This document shows, in pieces, positions 8,864 to 21,883 of a DNA stretch of 64,000 nt. Origin of the DNA: Sphingobium sp. 66-54 (GTDB lineage Bacteria; Pseudomonadota; Alphaproteobacteria; Sphingomonadales; Sphingomonadaceae); assembly GCA_001899715.1 (NCBI GenBank), contig MKWI01000016.1, positions 372,001 through 436,000 on the forward strand, in the 5' to 3' direction. Made by a program: the position numbers and the translations under genes. The stretch's first letter is position 1; the number at the start of each line of letters is the position of its first letter. Under the pieces are notes generated by a model. That model saw nothing but the letters and a program-made list of their open reading frames with translations, did no database searches and was not told where the DNA came from.

Positions 8864-9531
8864 ATGGCTGACGCACCCCAAATCCCCGACGAGGCGGACG
8901 TCCGCGCGCAGTGGGGCGATTTCGCCTTCACCGATGCCAATATGGCGCGCGCGAAAGAGCTGATCTCGCATTATCCCGAGGGGCGGCAGGCGAGCGCCGT
9001 GATGGGCCTGCTCGATCTCGCCCAGCGTCAGGTCGGCGCGCAGACGAACACCCAGGGCTGGCTACCGATCCCGGTGATCGAATATGTCGCCGGGCTGCTC
9101 GATATGCCTTACATGCGTGTCTTTGAGGTCGTGACCTTCTACACCATGTACAACATGGCGCCGGTCGGCCGCTTCCATGTGCAGGTGTGCGGCACTACCC
9201 CCTGCATGCTGCGCGGCTCGGACGATATTCTCGACGCCTGCTACAAGCGCGGCATGAAGAAGGGCGCGACGACGCCGGATGGCCTGTTCACGCTCACCGA
9301 GGTGGAGTGCCTCGGCAACTGCGCCTCCGCGCCGATGGTGCAAATCAACGATGACAATTACGAGGACCTGACGCCCGAGCGGCTCGATTTCATCCTCGAC
9401 GAGCTGGCTGCCGGCCGCAAACCCAAGGTCGGCACGCAGGAGCCGGGCCGCCAATCCGTCGAGCCGGTCGGCGAGCCGACCAATCTGGCTGCGATGGTCA
9501 CGGACAATCACGATTACCGGGGAGAATGGTA

Positions 9532-9532
<1 letters not shown>
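8864..9532 (+). CDS. nuoE: NADH-quinone oxidoreductase subunit E
   Basis: A 222-residue 24-kDa-type subunit with a thioredoxin-like [2Fe-2S] domain (cluster N1a). The four ligands are Cys109 and Cys114 ([10 protein letters not shown]) and Cys149 and Cys153 ([11 protein letters not shown]). An N-terminal helical domain (res 12-85) docks on NuoF. A short tail after residue 190, ending in HDYRGEW, goes beyond the E. coli protein but is usual in alphaproteobacteria. Its stop overlaps the nuoF start (TAATG). Confidence 0.96.
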
Positions 9533-10871
<1,339 letters not shown>

Positions 10872-10875
<4 letters not shown>

Positions 10876-11582
10876 GGGCGGCGCACGCCTTGCCTGCGGT
10901 CTCGGCGGTCCTGCTGCTGGCGCTTCCCGCGCTGGCTCAGGGCGAGCGGGAAAATCCCACAGGGTCACGGATAGGCCGCGCGAAGGCGGCGTCGGTGCCC
11001 GATCGTGCCGCGCTTTCGGACATTGATAAGGCTCGTATCACGACGGATGCCTTTGCCGATTGCAGCGTTACCCGCGATCCGCGCAAGGCAGCCGTTTATC
11101 GCGACCTGCACTATGACGATCCGAAGGCGAGGCAGGTGCTGAACGATATCGTCAGCAGCGATTGCCTGAGGGACGCCACACTGCGGATGCCGGGCGACCT
11201 GCTTCGCGGTTCGATCTTCAAGGCATTCTACCGGCGCGAAGTGAAACCGAGCGATAGGTCGTTTCAGGAAAAAGCGTTCGATTTCAGAGGTTACGTCAGC
11301 AGTCCGGAAGCGCCGGAGGCCCAGCGCTATCTTATCATGATGGATTTTGCGGATTGTGTCGTTCGGGCGGATGCAGGCACGGCGCGCGGCTTCATGCTGG
11401 CGGAGCCCGGCAGTTCCGCCGAGAAAACGGCGCTGGCCGCACTTCAGCCGCAGCTTGGCCCCTGCTTTCCGGCGGGCGTTCAGGTGACGCTTAACAAATC
11501 AATCGTTTCCGCCATTCTCGCCGAGGCGCTTTACCGCGAGGCGACGGGCGCGCGAACGACCGAGGCGGAGGCTTCGCACTAG
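10872..11582 (+). CDS. Exported protein with internal duplication, unknown function
   Basis: I do not recognise a named family. The 236-residue product has a signal peptide ([14 protein letters not shown], cleavage after about residue 23) and two related units: residues 61-121 begin FADCSVTRD, hold Cys64 and Cys98 and end KAFYRR; residues 159-222 begin FADCVVRAD, hold Cys162 and Cys198 and end EALYRE. The repeated Cys pair suggests one disulfide per unit in the periplasm. It overlaps nuoF by ATGA and ends two bases before the nuoG start, so it is embedded in the operon although complex I lies in the inner membrane and cytoplasm. Confidence 0.87.
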
Positions 11583-11584
11583 AT

Positions 11585-13600
11585 ATGCCCATAGTCAAAG
11601 TAGACGGTATCGAGATCGAGGTTCCCGCCGGCGCCACCGTGCTCCAGGCGTGCGAGTTGGCGGGCAAGGAAATCCCGCGTTTCTGCTATCACGAGCGCCT
11701 CTCCATCGCCGGCAACTGCCGCATGTGCCTCGTCGAGGTGAAGCCGGGGCCGCCCAAGCCGCAGGCAAGCTGTGCACTGCCGGCCGCCGATGGGCAGGAG
11801 ATCCGCACCGACAGCGAGATGGTGAGGAAGGCCCGCGAGGGCGTGATGGAGTTCCTCCTCATCAACCATCCGCTGGATTGCCCGATCTGCGACCAGGGCG
11901 GCGAGTGCGATCTTCAGGATCAGGCTATGGCCTACGGCCGGGGCGAGAGCCGGTTCATCGAGAACAAGCGCGCCGTGACCGAGAAATATATGGGCCCCAT
12001 CGTCAAGACGGTGATGACCCGCTGCATCCAGTGCACCCGCTGCGTGCGCTTCGCCGAGGAAGTGGCCGGCGTGCCGGAGATCGGCGCCATTTATCGCGGC
12101 GAGAACATGCAGATCACCACCTATCTGGAGCGCGCCGCCAAGAGCGAGCTGTCCGGCAATGTGGTCGATCTCTGCCCGGTCGGCGCGCTGACCTCGCGCC
12201 CCTATGCGTTCGAGGCGCGGCCGTGGGAGCTGAAGAAGACGCTCGCCATCGACGTGATGGACGCGGTCGGCACCAATATCCGGCTCGACAGCCGTGGCCG
12301 GCAGGTGCTGCGTGCGTTGCCGCGCGTCAATGACGACGTGAACGAGGAATGGGCGAGCGACAAAACCCGTCACGCGGTCGACGGTCTCGTCCGCAAGCGG
12401 CTCGACAAGCCCTATCTCCGCAAGGGCGGCAAGCTGGTCGCGGCAAGCTGGGACGAGGCGTTCGCCGCCATCGCCAGGGCAGCCAAGGGCCTGAACGGTT
12501 CGGTCGCTGCCATCGCCAGCGACCAGCTCGATTGCGAGACGCTGTTCGCGGCGCGTGCGCTGGTCCATGCGCTCGGCGGCACGCTGCTCGAAGGGCGTCA
12601 GACCGGGCTGGACTATGACGTCACCAGCCTCTCGGCGGTCAATTTCAACTCGACTATTGCCGGCATCGAAACGGCGGACGCAATCCTGCTGGTCGGCACC
12701 AACCTGCGCTGGGAAGCGCCGCTCATCAACACGCGCATCCGCAAGGCGATCAAGAAGGGCGCCAAGGTCTATGCGATCGGCCCGGAGGTCGATCTCACCT
12801 ATAAGGTGGCGTGGCTCGGCAACGATGCGTCGCTGCTCGCCAAGCTGCCCAGGGAGGTAGTCGAGGCGTTCCGCTCCGCGCAGCGTCCGGCGCTCATTAT
12901 GGGCGGCGGCGCGCTGGCGGTGCCCGGCCTGCACGGCGCGGGGCTGGCGGCTGTCGAGACGCTGGGGCTGATCCGCGATGGCTGGAACGGCTTCAACGTC
13001 GTCCACATGGCTGCCGCGCGTATGGGCGGGCTGATGATGGGCTTCGCGGCCAGGGGCGGCGTCAACGAGATCGCGCAGGCGGCCCCCAGGCTGCTGTTCC
13101 TGATGGGCGCGGACGATGTGCCGTTCGATAAGTTCGCGGAGAGCTTCAAGGTCTATGTCGGTCATCACGGCGACAAGGGCGCGCATGCGGCGGACGTGAT
13201 CCTGCCCGGCGCCGCCTATACCGAGAAAGCCGGCACCTATGTGAATACCGAAGGGCGCGTGCAGCGCGGCGACAAGGCCGTGTTCGCGCCGGGCGATGCG
13301 CGCGAGGACTGGACGATACTGCGCGCCCTCTCGGATGTGCTTGGCGCGACGCTGCCGTTCGACAGCTTCGAGGCGCTGCGTGCGGCGATGATCGCGGCTG
13401 TGCCCGCGCTGGGCGAGGAAGGGCTGGCCGATTATGGCTGGACCGCGCCCAGGCTGCCCGCCAAACCGGAGAGCCGCGAGATCGGCCTGCCGGTCAAGGA
13501 TTTCTACCTCACCAACGCCATCTGCCGGGCCAGCCCGACGATGCAGCGCTGCTCGGCGGAACTGCTCCATGGCGAGGATTTCGCGGAGGCTGCGGAATGA
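11585..13600 (+). CDS. nuoG: NADH-quinone oxidoreductase subunit G
   Basis: A 671-residue 75-kDa-type subunit. The N-terminal ferredoxin-like domain (1-80) has the [2Fe-2S] ligands in [15 protein letters not shown]; next come the HxxxCxxCxxxxxC type site ([17 protein letters not shown]) and the CIQCTRC...C site for two [4Fe-4S] clusters. The rest (from about 220) is a degenerate molybdopterin-oxidoreductase-like domain, as usual for alphaproteobacterial and mitochondrial NuoG, without cofactor. It follows the exported unknown by two bases and overlaps nuoH by ATGA. Confidence 0.96.
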   Translation: MPIVKVDGIEIEVPAGATVLQACELAGKEIPRFCYHERLSIAGNCRMCLVEVKPGPPKPQASCALPAADGQEIRTDSEMVRKAREGVMEFLLINHPLDCPICDQGGECDLQDQAMAYGRGESRFIENKRAVTEKYMGPIVKTVMTRCIQCTRCVRFAEEVAGVPEIGAIYRGENMQITTYLERAAKSELSGNVVDLCPVGALTSRPYAFEARPWELKKTLAIDVMDAVGTNIRLDSRGRQVLRALPRVNDDVNEEWASDKTRHAVDGLVRKRLDKPYLRKGGKLVAASWDEAFAAIARAAKGLNGSVAAIASDQLDCETLFAARALVHALGGTLLEGRQTGLDYDVTSLSAVNFNSTIAGIETADAILLVGTNLRWEAPLINTRIRKAIKKGAKVYAIGPEVDLTYKVAWLGNDASLLAKLPREVVEAFRSAQRPALIMGGGALAVPGLHGAGLAAVETLGLIRDGWNGFNVVHMAAARMGGLMMGFAARGGVNEIAQAAPRLLFLMGADDVPFDKFAESFKVYVGHHGDKGAHAADVILPGAAYTEKAGTYVNTEGRVQRGDKAVFAPGDAREDWTILRALSDVLGATLPFDSFEALRAAMIAAVPALGEEGLADYGWTAPRLPAKPESREIGLPVKDFYLTNAICRASPTMQRCSAELLHGEDFAEAAE

Positions 13601-14643
13601 CCGCCTGGTTCCAATCCTATTTCGGCATCGGCTGGGGCTGGTTCGTCGCCAACCTCATCTACGTGCTGTTGATTGCGCTGCCGCTGATGCTGGCGGTGGC
13701 GATGATTATCTACGCGGATCGCAAGATCTGGGCGGCGATGGCGCTGCGGCGCGGCCCCAACGTGGTCGGCCCGCTCGGGCTGCTGCAAAGCTTCGCGGAT
13801 GGCCTCAAGGTCTTCCTGCAAGAGACGATCATCCCGAGCGCGGCCAACAAGGGCCTGTTTCTGCTCGCGCCGATCATCACCTTCACCGTGGCGCTGATGG
13901 CCTGGGCGGTCATCCCGTTCCAGGCCGAGGTGGTGCTGGCCAACATCAATGTCGGCCTACTCTATATTCTCGCGGTCAGTTCGCTCGGCGTTTACGGGGT
14001 CATCATCTCGGGCTGGGCGTCCAACTCGAAATATCCCTTCTTCTCCGCCATGCGCGCCTCGGCGCAGATGATCTCCTACGAGGTCTCGATCGGCTTCGTG
14101 CTCATCAGCGTGGTGCTGTGGTCGGGCAGCTTCAACCTCTCGACCATCATCGAGACGCAGAAGGGCTATTATGGCCTGCTCAACGGCCACGGCTTCAACC
14201 CGCTGCTGTTCCCGATGGCGATCGTGTTCCTGATCTCCGCCATGGCCGAGACCGCGCGCACGCCGTTCGACCTCACCGAAGCGGAGTCCGAGTTGGTCGC
14301 CGGCTACCAGACCGAATATTCGTCGATGAGCTTCGCGCTGTTCTGGCTCGGCGAATATGCCAACGTCCTCCTGATGTGCGCGCTCAACGCCATCCTGTTC
14401 TGGGGCGGCTATCTGCCCCCGTTCGACTGGGCGCCGCTCTATTATGTGCCGGGCATCCTGTGGCTGTTCGCGAAGATCCTGTTCTTCTTCTTCATATTCT
14501 CGTGGGTGAAGGCGACCGTCCCCCGCTACCGCTATGACCAGCTCATGCGGCTTGGCTGGAAAATCTTCCTGCCGCTCTCGCTGTTCTTCGTATTCCTCGT
14601 GTCCGGGTTCCTGATGCTGACCCGCTTTGGAGGCGGCGCATGA
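13597..14643 (+). CDS. nuoH: NADH-quinone oxidoreductase subunit H
   Basis: A 348-residue membrane subunit with about eight helices that forms the entry of the quinone chamber. Conserved loop sequences are present: [21 protein letters not shown] and [20 protein letters not shown], the latter rich in the glutamates that link quinone reduction to proton movement. It overlaps both neighbours by ATGA, which points to translational coupling with nuoG and nuoI. Confidence 0.97.
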   Translation: MTAWFQSYFGIGWGWFVANLIYVLLIALPLMLAVAMIIYADRKIWAAMALRRGPNVVGPLGLLQSFADGLKVFLQETIIPSAANKGLFLLAPIITFTVALMAWAVIPFQAEVVLANINVGLLYILAVSSLGVYGVIISGWASNSKYPFFSAMRASAQMISYEVSIGFVLISVVLWSGSFNLSTIIETQKGYYGLLNGHGFNPLLFPMAIVFLISAMAETARTPFDLTEAESELVAGYQTEYSSMSFALFWLGEYANVLLMCALNAILFWGGYLPPFDWAPLYYVPGILWLFAKILFFFFIFSWVKATVPRYRYDQLMRLGWKIFLPLSLFFVFLVSGFLMLTRFGGGA

Positions 14644-15122
14644 TTGCGCACTGGATCAAATCCTTCACCCTCTGGGAGTTTCTGGAGGCGCACTGGCTGA
14701 CCTTGAAGTATTTCTTCAAGCCCAAGGCGACCATCAACTATCCCTATGAGAAGAACCCCATCTCGCCGCGCTTCCGGGGCGAGCATGCGTTGCGCCGTTA
14801 TCCGAACGGCGAGGAGCGCTGCATCGCGTGCAAGCTGTGCGAGGCGGTCTGCCCGGCGCAGGCGATCACCATCGAGGCGCAGCCGCGCGACGATGGCTCG
14901 CGGCGCACGACGCGCTACGATATCGACATGGTGAAGTGCATCTATTGCGGCTTCTGCCAGGAGGCCTGCCCGGTCGACGCGATCGTCGAGGGGCCGAATT
15001 TCGAGTTCGCGACGGAAACGCGCGAGGAGCTTATTTACGACAAGGCGAAGTTGCTCGCCAATGGCGACAAATGGGAGCGGGCGATCGCGGCGAACCTTGC
15101 CGCCGATGCGCCCTATCGCTAA
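14640..15122 (+). CDS. nuoI: NADH-quinone oxidoreductase subunit I
   Basis: A 160-residue ferredoxin-like subunit with two [4Fe-4S] clusters (N6a, N6b). Ligand sets are Cys61/64/67 with Cys110 and Cys100/103/106 with Cys71, in the classic CxxCxxCxxxCP pattern ([12 protein letters not shown] and [12 protein letters not shown]). The N-terminal amphipathic helix ([16 protein letters not shown]) anchors it at the membrane arm. It begins in an ATGA overlap with nuoH; a 26-base gap separates it from nuoJ. Confidence 0.97.
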   Translation: MIAHWIKSFTLWEFLEAHWLTLKYFFKPKATINYPYEKNPISPRFRGEHALRRYPNGEERCIACKLCEAVCPAQAITIEAQPRDDGSRRTTRYDIDMVKCIYCGFCQEACPVDAIVEGPNFEFATETREELIYDKAKLLANGDKWERAIAANLAADAPYR

Positions 15123-15148
15123 GGCGCCCGGCAACCGAGAGGGGGACG

Positions 15149-15778
15149 ATGACCGTTCAAGCATTCGCCTTTTACCTGTTCGCGACGATCGTGGTGGCTT
15201 CGGGCGCCATGGTGATCCTCGCGCGCAATCCGGTGCACAGCGTGCTCTGGCTGATCCTGGCGTTCTTCAATGCCGGCGGCCTGATGGTGCTGCTCGGCGC
15301 GGAGTTCATCGCGATGCTGCTAATCATCGTCTATGTCGGCGCGGTCGCGGTGCTGTTCCTGTTCGTGGTGATGATGCTCAACATCGACTTCGCGGCGTTG
15401 CGCGCGGGATTCGTGAGCTATTTCCCCTTGGGCGGCGCTATCGCACTGGTGCTGCTGGTTGAGCTGATGCTCGGCGTGGGCGCATGGCAGGCGGGGGCAT
15501 TGAACCTCGCCCAGCGCATCGCGCCGGTGCCCGAGGCCACACCGAACATCGAGGCGATCGGCCAGCTTCTCTACACGCGCTACATCTTCCTGTTCGAGGC
15601 GGCAGGCCTGATCCTGCTCGTCGCGATGATCGGCGCGATCGTGCTGACGCACCGCGCACGCGGCGGGGTGCGCGCGCAGAATGTCGACCGGCAGAACCGC
15701 CGCCGGCCGCACGAAGCCATCCGCACCATCAATCAGCCCGTCGGTGAGGGCGTGGACCTGGGAGGGGTTGAGCCATGA
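15149..15778 (+). CDS. nuoJ: NADH-quinone oxidoreductase subunit J
   Basis: A 209-residue membrane subunit with five predicted helices and the conserved [16 protein letters not shown] and [20 protein letters not shown] segments, the latter containing the pi-bulge helix that takes part in coupling. The start ATG at 15149 has GAGGGGGA just upstream; the frame is open into nuoI but that part is the wrong frame of nuoI. It overlaps nuoK by ATGA. Confidence 0.95.
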   Translation: MTVQAFAFYLFATIVVASGAMVILARNPVHSVLWLILAFFNAGGLMVLLGAEFIAMLLIIVYVGAVAVLFLFVVMMLNIDFAALRAGFVSYFPLGGAIALVLLVELMLGVGAWQAGALNLAQRIAPVPEATPNIEAIGQLLYTRYIFLFEAAGLILLVAMIGAIVLTHRARGGVRAQNVDRQNRRRPHEAIRTINQPVGEGVDLGGVEP

Positions 15779-16080
15779 TCGGCCTCGCGCATTATCTGGT
15801 CGTCGGTGCGATCCTGTTCGTGCTCGGCGTGCTGGGCATCTTCATCAACCGCAAGAACGTCATCATCATCCTGATGGCCATCGAGCTGATCCTGCTCGCG
15901 GTGAATATCAACCTCGTCGCGTTCAGTGCCTATCTGGGCGATCTGGTCGGGCAGGTGTTCGCGATGTTCGTGCTGACCGTCGCCGCCGGCGAGGCCGCTG
16001 TCGGCCTGGCCATCCTCGTCATCTATTTCCGTGCGCGCGGCACCATCGCCGTCGACGACGTCAACCGGATGAAGGGCTGA
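15775..16080 (+). CDS. nuoK: NADH-quinone oxidoreductase subunit K
   Basis: A 101-residue, three-helix subunit homologous to MrpC of Na+/H+ antiporters. The two membrane glutamates needed for proton transfer are visible in [11 protein letters not shown] and [11 protein letters not shown]. It overlaps nuoJ by ATGA and is followed ten bases later by nuoL. Confidence 0.96.
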   Translation: MIGLAHYLVVGAILFVLGVLGIFINRKNVIIILMAIELILLAVNINLVAFSAYLGDLVGQVFAMFVLTVAAGEAAVGLAILVIYFRARGTIAVDDVNRMKG

Positions 16081-16090
16081 GCGCGGCATC

Positions 16091-18133
16091 ATGATTTCCA
16101 TCATCGTCTTTGGGCCGCTGCTGGCTGCGATCATCGCGGGGCTGGGCAATCGCGCCATCGGCAACGTGCCGGCCAAGGTCATCACCACCGGCGCGCTGTT
16201 CCTCTCCTGCGTGCTCTCCTGGCCGATCTTCCTGAGTTTCCTCGGCGGCGGCGCGGAGCCGCATGTCGAGCAGGTGTTCACCTGGATCCGCTCCGGCACG
16301 TTCGACGCGGGCTGGGAATTGCGGGTCGATGCGCTCACGGCGACCATGCTGGTGGTCGTCACCACCGTCTCGGCGCTCGTCCACCTCTATAGCTGGGGCT
16401 ATATGGACGAGGATCCGGACCAGCCGCGCTTCTTCGCCTATCTCTCGCTGTTCACCTTCGCCATGCTGATGCTGGTGACGGCGAACAACCTCATCCAGCT
16501 TTTCTTTGGCTGGGAAGGGGTGGGCCTCGCCTCCTATCTGCTGATCGGTTTCTGGTTCAAGAAGCCCAGCGCCAACGCCGCAGCGATCAAGGCATTCGTG
16601 GTCAACCGCGTCGGCGATCTCGGCTTCATGATGGGTATTTTCGGCGTCTATCTGGTGTTCGACACCATCGACATCCCGACGATCCTGGAGGCCGCGCCGG
16701 CCATGGCCGGATCGACCATCGGCTTCCTCGGCGGCCGGTTCGAGACGATGACGGTGCTCTGCCTGCTGCTGTTCATCGGCGCGATGGGCAAGTCCGCCCA
16801 GCTCGGCCTGCACACCTGGCTGCCGGACGCGATGGAAGGCCCAACCCCGGTCTCCGCCCTGATCCACGCCGCGACCATGGTGACGGCGGGCGTGTTCATG
16901 GTCTGCCGCCTGTCGCCGCTGTTCGAGACGAGCGCGGTCGCCATGGCGGTCGTCACCATCGTCGGCGCCGCGACCTGCTTCTTCGCCGCGACGATCGGCA
17001 CCTGCCAGACCGACATCAAGCGGGTGATCGCCTATTCGACCTGTAGCCAACTCGGCTACATGTTCTTCGCGGCAGGCGTCGGCGCCTATGGCGCGGCGAT
17101 GTTCCACCTGCTGACCCACGCCTTCTTCAAGGCGCTGCTGTTCCTCGGCGCCGGCTCGGTCATCCACGCCATGCACCACGAGCAGGACATGCGCTATTAT
17201 GGCGGCCTGCGGAAACAGATCCCCATCACCTTCTGGACGATGATGGCCGGCACGCTCGCCATCACCGGCGTCGGCATTCCGTTCACCGAGATCGGCTTCG
17301 CGGGCTTCTTCTCGAAGGACGCGATCCTGGAGAGCGCCTATGCGGCCGGCGGCAACGGCACCATGGCCTTCTACCTCGGCGTGTTCGCTGCGCTGCTCAC
17401 CAGCTTCTATAGCTGGCGGCTGATGTTCCTCACCTTCTGGGGCAAGCCGCGCTGGGAGCAGAGCGAGCATATCCAGCATGCGGTGCATGATGCGCACGGC
17501 CACGGCCATGACGATCATCATGCGCATGCTGCCCACGGCCATGAGGGCCATGGCGACGGCACGGCCGGCTACCATCCGCACGAGAGCGGCTGGGTGATGC
17601 TGATCCCGCTGATCGCGCTCAGCATCGGCGCCGTGGCATCGGGCTATGCCTTCTACCACAGCTTCGTCGGGCCGGAGGAGGGCGCGCATTTCTGGGCGGC
17701 CAGCACCCTGTTCTTCAACGAGCATCTGATGGAAGCGGCGCATCATGTTCCGGCGTGGGTCAAGTTGTCGCCGGCCATCGCCATGCTGCTCGGCCTTGGC
17801 ATCGCGTGGATGGCCTATATGCGCCACACCGACTGGCCGGCGCGGTTCACGGCGCAGTTCTACCTGCTCTACGACTTCCTGCTCAACAAATGGTACGTCG
17901 ACGAGCTGTATGACCGCATCTTCGTGCGCCCGGCCTTCTGGTTCGGCAGGCTGTTCTGGAAGGGCGGCGACGAAGGCACCATCGACCGCTTCGGCCCGGA
18001 TGGCGCGGCGGTGGCCGTCAATGCCGGCGGCCGGGTCACGCGCGCCCTCCAGTCGGGCTATCTCTATTCCTATGCGCTGGTGATGCTCATCGGGCTCGCC
18101 GCGGCCGCAACCTGGGCGATCATGCCGAAATGA
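16091..18133 (+). CDS. nuoL: NADH-quinone oxidoreductase subunit L with His-rich loop
   Basis: The 680-residue antiporter-like subunit at the far end of the membrane arm, homologous to MrpA, with the long lateral helix at its C-terminus. Conserved features are [18 protein letters not shown], the [20 protein letters not shown] channel helix and [17 protein letters not shown]. Between residues about 460 and 500 lies a loop very rich in histidine ([20 protein letters not shown] and more), which could bind metal ions; similar His-rich stretches occur in some relatives, and no role is established. Overlaps nuoM by ATGA. Confidence 0.97.
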   Translation: MISIIVFGPLLAAIIAGLGNRAIGNVPAKVITTGALFLSCVLSWPIFLSFLGGGAEPHVEQVFTWIRSGTFDAGWELRVDALTATMLVVVTTVSALVHLYSWGYMDEDPDQPRFFAYLSLFTFAMLMLVTANNLIQLFFGWEGVGLASYLLIGFWFKKPSANAAAIKAFVVNRVGDLGFMMGIFGVYLVFDTIDIPTILEAAPAMAGSTIGFLGGRFETMTVLCLLLFIGAMGKSAQLGLHTWLPDAMEGPTPVSALIHAATMVTAGVFMVCRLSPLFETSAVAMAVVTIVGAATCFFAATIGTCQTDIKRVIAYSTCSQLGYMFFAAGVGAYGAAMFHLLTHAFFKALLFLGAGSVIHAMHHEQDMRYYGGLRKQIPITFWTMMAGTLAITGVGIPFTEIGFAGFFSKDAILESAYAAGGNGTMAFYLGVFAALLTSFYSWRLMFLTFWGKPRWEQSEHIQHAVHDAHGHGHDDHHAHAAHGHEGHGDGTAGYHPHESGWVMLIPLIALSIGAVASGYAFYHSFVGPEEGAHFWAASTLFFNEHLMEAAHHVPAWVKLSPAIAMLLGLGIAWMAYMRHTDWPARFTAQFYLLYDFLLNKWYVDELYDRIFVRPAFWFGRLFWKGGDEGTIDRFGPDGAAVAVNAGGRVTRALQSGYLYSYALVMLIGLAAAATWAIMPK

Positions 18134-19680
18134 ACCAGCTAGGCTTTCCCATTCTCACGCTGATGCTCGCCATTCCGATGGCGGGGGCCATTGCGTGCCT
18201 GTTCGTCTCCGCGCAATCGGCGCGCTGGATCGCGCTCGCCGCGACGCTGGCGGACCTGCTGCTCGGCATCGTCCTCTGGGCGACGTTCGACCAGAGCGTG
18301 GGCGCGCCGGTCTGGCAATTCCAGGAATTGCAGGAAGGGTTGTTCGGCCGCTTCTCCTGGGCGCTGGGGATCGACGGCATTGCATTGATGCTCATCATGC
18401 TCACCGTATTCCTGATGCCGATCTGCATCGGAGTGAGCTGGGAGTCGATCCAGAAGCGCGTCGGCGAATATATGGCCGCCTTCCTGTTCATGGAGGTGCT
18501 GATGATCGGCGTCTTCGCGGCGCAGGACATCTTCCTCTTTTACGTGTTCTTCGAGGCGGGCCTCATCCCGATGTATCTCATCATCGGCATATGGGGCGGC
18601 GCGGATCGCGTCTACGCGAGCTACAAATTCTTCCTCTACACGCTGCTCGGCTCGGTGCTGATGCTCATCGCCATGCTGTGGATGACGCGCGACGCGGGCA
18701 CCACCAGTATCCCGGTGCTGATGGCCACTGATTTCGATCCCGCCGCGCAGAACTGGCTGTGGCTGGCCTTCTTCGCCAGCTTCGCGGTCAAGATGCCGAT
18801 GTGGCCGGTCCACACCTGGCTGCCGGACGCGCACGTGCAGGCGCCGACGGCCGGCTCGGTCATCCTGGCAGGCGTGCTCCTCAAGATGGGCGGCTACGGC
18901 TTCATCCGCTTCTCGTTGCCGATGTTCCCGGAGGCGTCGTCGCACTTCGCCTGGCTGATCTTCGCCTTCTCGATGATCGCGGTGGTCTATACCAGTCTCG
19001 TCGCTCTCGTGCAGAACGACATGAAGAAGCTGATCGCTTATTCCTCGGTGGCGCACATGGCGATCGTCACCGTCGGCCTGTTCGCCTTCAACCAGCAGGG
19101 GCTGGAAGGCGCGATGATGGTGATGCTCGGCCACGGTCTCGTCTCGGGCGCCTTGTTCATGTGCGTCGGCATCATTTACGATCGGCTGCACACCCGCGAG
19201 ATCGACCGTTACGGCGGCCTCGCGATCAACATGCCGCGCTATGCCGTGCTGTTCCTGCTGTTCACCATGGCGTCGATCGGCCTGCCGGGCACCAGCAACT
19301 TCGTGGGCGAGCTGCTCTCGTTGATGGGCGTCTATCAGGTGTCGAGCTGGGTGGCGCTGATCTGCACCACGGGCATCATCCTGGGCGCGGCCTACATGCT
19401 TTATCTCTACCGCCGCGTCGTATTCGGCGATCTCGTCAAGGATGACGTGAAGGCGATGCCCGACCTCTCACCGCGCGAGATTGCGTTGATGGTACCGCTG
19501 GCGCTGGTGGTGCTGTGGATGGGCGTCTATCCGGAGAGCTTCCTGTCGCCGATGCGGGCCAATGTCGCCAGCATCGTGGCGCGCACAGAGGCCGCGCGGC
19601 CCATAGGCGATGCGCAGATCGCGCTGAGCCAGCAACAAAAGACCGTTTCGCACGCCGAGCATGGCGGGGAGTCGCACTGA
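18130..19680 (+). CDS. nuoM: NADH-quinone oxidoreductase subunit M
   Basis: A 516-residue, 14-helix antiporter-like subunit. The key membrane glutamate is in [18 protein letters not shown] and the channel lysines in [20 protein letters not shown] and [14 protein letters not shown]. It overlaps nuoL by ATGA and nuoN by one base (TGATG). Confidence 0.97.
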   Translation: MNQLGFPILTLMLAIPMAGAIACLFVSAQSARWIALAATLADLLLGIVLWATFDQSVGAPVWQFQELQEGLFGRFSWALGIDGIALMLIMLTVFLMPICIGVSWESIQKRVGEYMAAFLFMEVLMIGVFAAQDIFLFYVFFEAGLIPMYLIIGIWGGADRVYASYKFFLYTLLGSVLMLIAMLWMTRDAGTTSIPVLMATDFDPAAQNWLWLAFFASFAVKMPMWPVHTWLPDAHVQAPTAGSVILAGVLLKMGGYGFIRFSLPMFPEASSHFAWLIFAFSMIAVVYTSLVALVQNDMKKLIAYSSVAHMAIVTVGLFAFNQQGLEGAMMVMLGHGLVSGALFMCVGIIYDRLHTREIDRYGGLAINMPRYAVLFLLFTMASIGLPGTSNFVGELLSLMGVYQVSSWVALICTTGIILGAAYMLYLYRRVVFGDLVKDDVKAMPDLSPREIALMVPLALVVLWMGVYPESFLSPMRANVASIVARTEAARPIGDAQIALSQQQKTVSHAEHGGESH

Positions 19681-21119
19681 TGGATAGCCTGGGCGTCTTT
19701 GCCTCGGTTCTGCCCGAGATCATCCTGACCGTCGCGGGCCTCGCGCTGCTGATGGTCGCCGCTTATGCCGGGGACGCCTCCGCGCGTCTGGTCGGCTGGC
19801 TTGCCGTGGCCGCGCTGGTGCTGACGGAAGCAGTCCTCGCGCTGCCGGCGGTCCATGCTGGCGGTGAGATTTTCGGCGGCCTCTACCGCGCCGACGCCTT
19901 CGCGGCCTTCGCCAAGGGCATCGTCTATGCGGCTGCGGCGGCCTGCATCGTCGTCGCGCCGCGCTTCTTCGCACGGGACGGCGGGCAGCGCGCCGAATAT
20001 GCGGTGCTCATCCTGTTCGCCTGCGTCGGCATGAGCATGATGGTCTCCGCTGCGGATTTCATCACGCTCTATGTCGGGCTGGAGCTGACCAATCTCTCCT
20101 CCTACGTGCTCGCCAGCTTCACCCGGCGAGATATCCGCTCGGCGGAATCCGGTCTCAAATATTTCGTGCTGAGTTCGCTCGCCAGCGGCATCCTGCTCTA
20201 CGGCATGTCGCTGCTCTACGGCTTCTCGGGCACGACCAGCTTCGCCGGCGTTGCCGAGGCGCTCTCTCAGGGCATGAATATGGGCGAGACGTTCGGGCTC
20301 GTCTTCATCCTCGCCGCGCTCGCCTTCAAGATCAGCGCTGTGCCGTTCCACATGTGGACGCCGGACGTTTACGAAGGTGCGCCGACACCGATCACCGCCT
20401 TCTTCGCCACCGCACCCAAGGTGGCGGCCTTCGCGCTCACCGTGCGCATGGCGGTCGTCGCGCTTGGGCCGGGGACGGAGAGCTGGCAGCAGATCGTCGT
20501 CTTTCTGGCGATCGCTTCGATCGTGCTCGGTGCGGTCGCCGCGATCACCCAGCGCAACATCAAGCGGCTGCTCGCTTATTCGTCGATCAACAATGTCGGC
20601 TTCGCGCTGATCGGCCTTGCCGCCGGCACCGCCGAGGGCGTGGCGTCGGTGATGAGCTACCTGTTCATCTACGTCATCATGACCATCGGCAGCTTCGTCT
20701 GCGTGCTCCAGATGCGTGACGAGGAGGGCAATCAGCTTGAGAGCATCGCGAGCCTTGCCGGCCTCTCGCAGACCCGGCCGGGGCTGGCCGCCGCGTTCGG
20801 TATCTTTCTGTTCAGCCTTGCCGGCATCCCGCCTTTGTTCGGCTTCTGGGGCAAGTTCCTGGTGTTCGACGCGGCGGTGGCCGCCGGCTTTGCGCCGCTG
20901 GCTGTCATCGGCATCGCGGCCTCGGTCATCAGCGCCTTCTACTATCTGATGGTCATCAAGGTGATCTACCTCGATACCCCGACCAGCCGTTTCTCGACTG
21001 ATCGCAATCCGTTCGACTACGGCATCATGACGGCGTGCGCGGCGGTGACGGTGCTGGGCTATCTGCTCAACCCGTGGCTCGGCGCGACCAGCGCGGCGGC
21101 GGCGGCATCGCTGTTCTGA
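19680..21119 (+). CDS. nuoN: NADH-quinone oxidoreductase subunit N
   Basis: The 479-residue third antiporter-like subunit and last core gene of the operon. It carries YVGLELTNLSSYVLASF, KISAVPFHMWTPDVYEGAPT and NIKRLLAYSSINNVGF, the conserved helices with the pumping Glu and Lys. The ATG at 19680 sits within the nuoM stop; the upstream open frame belongs to nuoM in another phase. The 3' end overlaps the likely start of birA. Confidence 0.97.
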   Translation: MDSLGVFASVLPEIILTVAGLALLMVAAYAGDASARLVGWLAVAALVLTEAVLALPAVHAGGEIFGGLYRADAFAAFAKGIVYAAAAACIVVAPRFFARDGGQRAEYAVLILFACVGMSMMVSAADFITLYVGLELTNLSSYVLASFTRRDIRSAESGLKYFVLSSLASGILLYGMSLLYGFSGTTSFAGVAEALSQGMNMGETFGLVFILAALAFKISAVPFHMWTPDVYEGAPTPITAFFATAPKVAAFALTVRMAVVALGPGTESWQQIVVFLAIASIVLGAVAAITQRNIKRLLAYSSINNVGFALIGLAAGTAEGVASVMSYLFIYVIMTIGSFVCVLQMRDEEGNQLESIASLAGLSQTRPGLAAAFGIFLFSLAGIPPLFGFWGKFLVFDAAVAAGFAPLAVIGIAASVISAFYYLMVIKVIYLDTPTSRFSTDRNPFDYGIMTACAAVTVLGYLLNPWLGATSAAAAASLF

Positions 21120-21850
21120 ACGGGTCTGGTCAGTTCGGGCGGGTCCGCCTCGTCGCGGAGACCGGCTCGACCAATGCCGATCTGCGTGCTCTGGCAGTCG
21201 CCGGTTGGCCGGAAGGGCAGTGGCTGCGCGCCGAGCGGCAGACCGCCGGGCGCGGCCGCCTCGGCCGGGACTGGCAGAGCCTCGCCGGCAATCTCCACGC
21301 TTCCACGCTGATCCGCCTGCGTCCCGGCGATCCGCCCGTCACCGGCCTCGGCCTGCTGCTCGGCGTCGCGGTGCACGCCGCTCTCTCGAGCCTGCTCCCG
21401 CACGCTGCGCTGCTGCTCAAATGGCCCAATGACGTCATGGTCGGCCGCGCCAAGCTCGCCGGCATGCTGCTGGAGCGGGAAGGGGAGGCCGTGGTCGCCG
21501 GCATCGGCGTCAACGTCGCCTTCGCGCCCCCATTGCCGGATCGCGAGACGATCGCGCTGGCCGATTTACCAGGCGGCACCGCGCTCGATGCCGGCGCCGT
21601 CCTCGATGCGCTGGTGGAGTCGCTCGACCGCTGGCTGGCGCGCTGGCGGGCGGCGGGGAATGGCGCCATCCTGTCCGCATGGCTGGCGCGCGCGCATCCC
21701 GTGGGCACGCCGCTCGCCGTCTCGACCGGGGCGGATCGGCCACAGCGTGGCCGTTTTCTCAGGCTCGGCAGCGATGGCGCCTTGATCCTCGGGCTGGATG
21801 ACGGCACGCAGATCACCATCCACAGCGGCGACGTGGGCATGCTCCCTTGA
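21074..21850 (+). CDS. birA: Biotin-[acetyl-CoA carboxylase] ligase
   Basis: A biotin protein ligase that forms biotinyl-AMP and attaches biotin to the BCCP subunit of acetyl-CoA carboxylase. The core motifs are ETGSTNADL, the biotinyl-AMP loop QTAGRGRLGRDW and KWPNDVM with its adenylate-binding lysine. It lacks an N-terminal HTH, so it is the non-repressor (group I) type. The start is uncertain: GTG at 21074 (used here), GTG at 21035, or a rare CTG at 21116 that would overlap the nuoN stop as CTGA; none has a good Shine-Dalgarno. Family similarity starts near codon 21130. Confidence 0.9.
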   Translation: MARRDQRGGGGIAVLNGSGQFGRVRLVAETGSTNADLRALAVAGWPEGQWLRAERQTAGRGRLGRDWQSLAGNLHASTLIRLRPGDPPVTGLGLLLGVAVHAALSSLLPHAALLLKWPNDVMVGRAKLAGMLLEREGEAVVAGIGVNVAFAPPLPDRETIALADLPGGTALDAGAVLDALVESLDRWLARWRAAGNGAILSAWLARAHPVGTPLAVSTGADRPQRGRFLRLGSDGALILGLDDGTQITIHSGDVGMLP

Positions 21851-21883
21851 CCGCGCCGCCCATTGCCTGACAGGACTGGCTCC

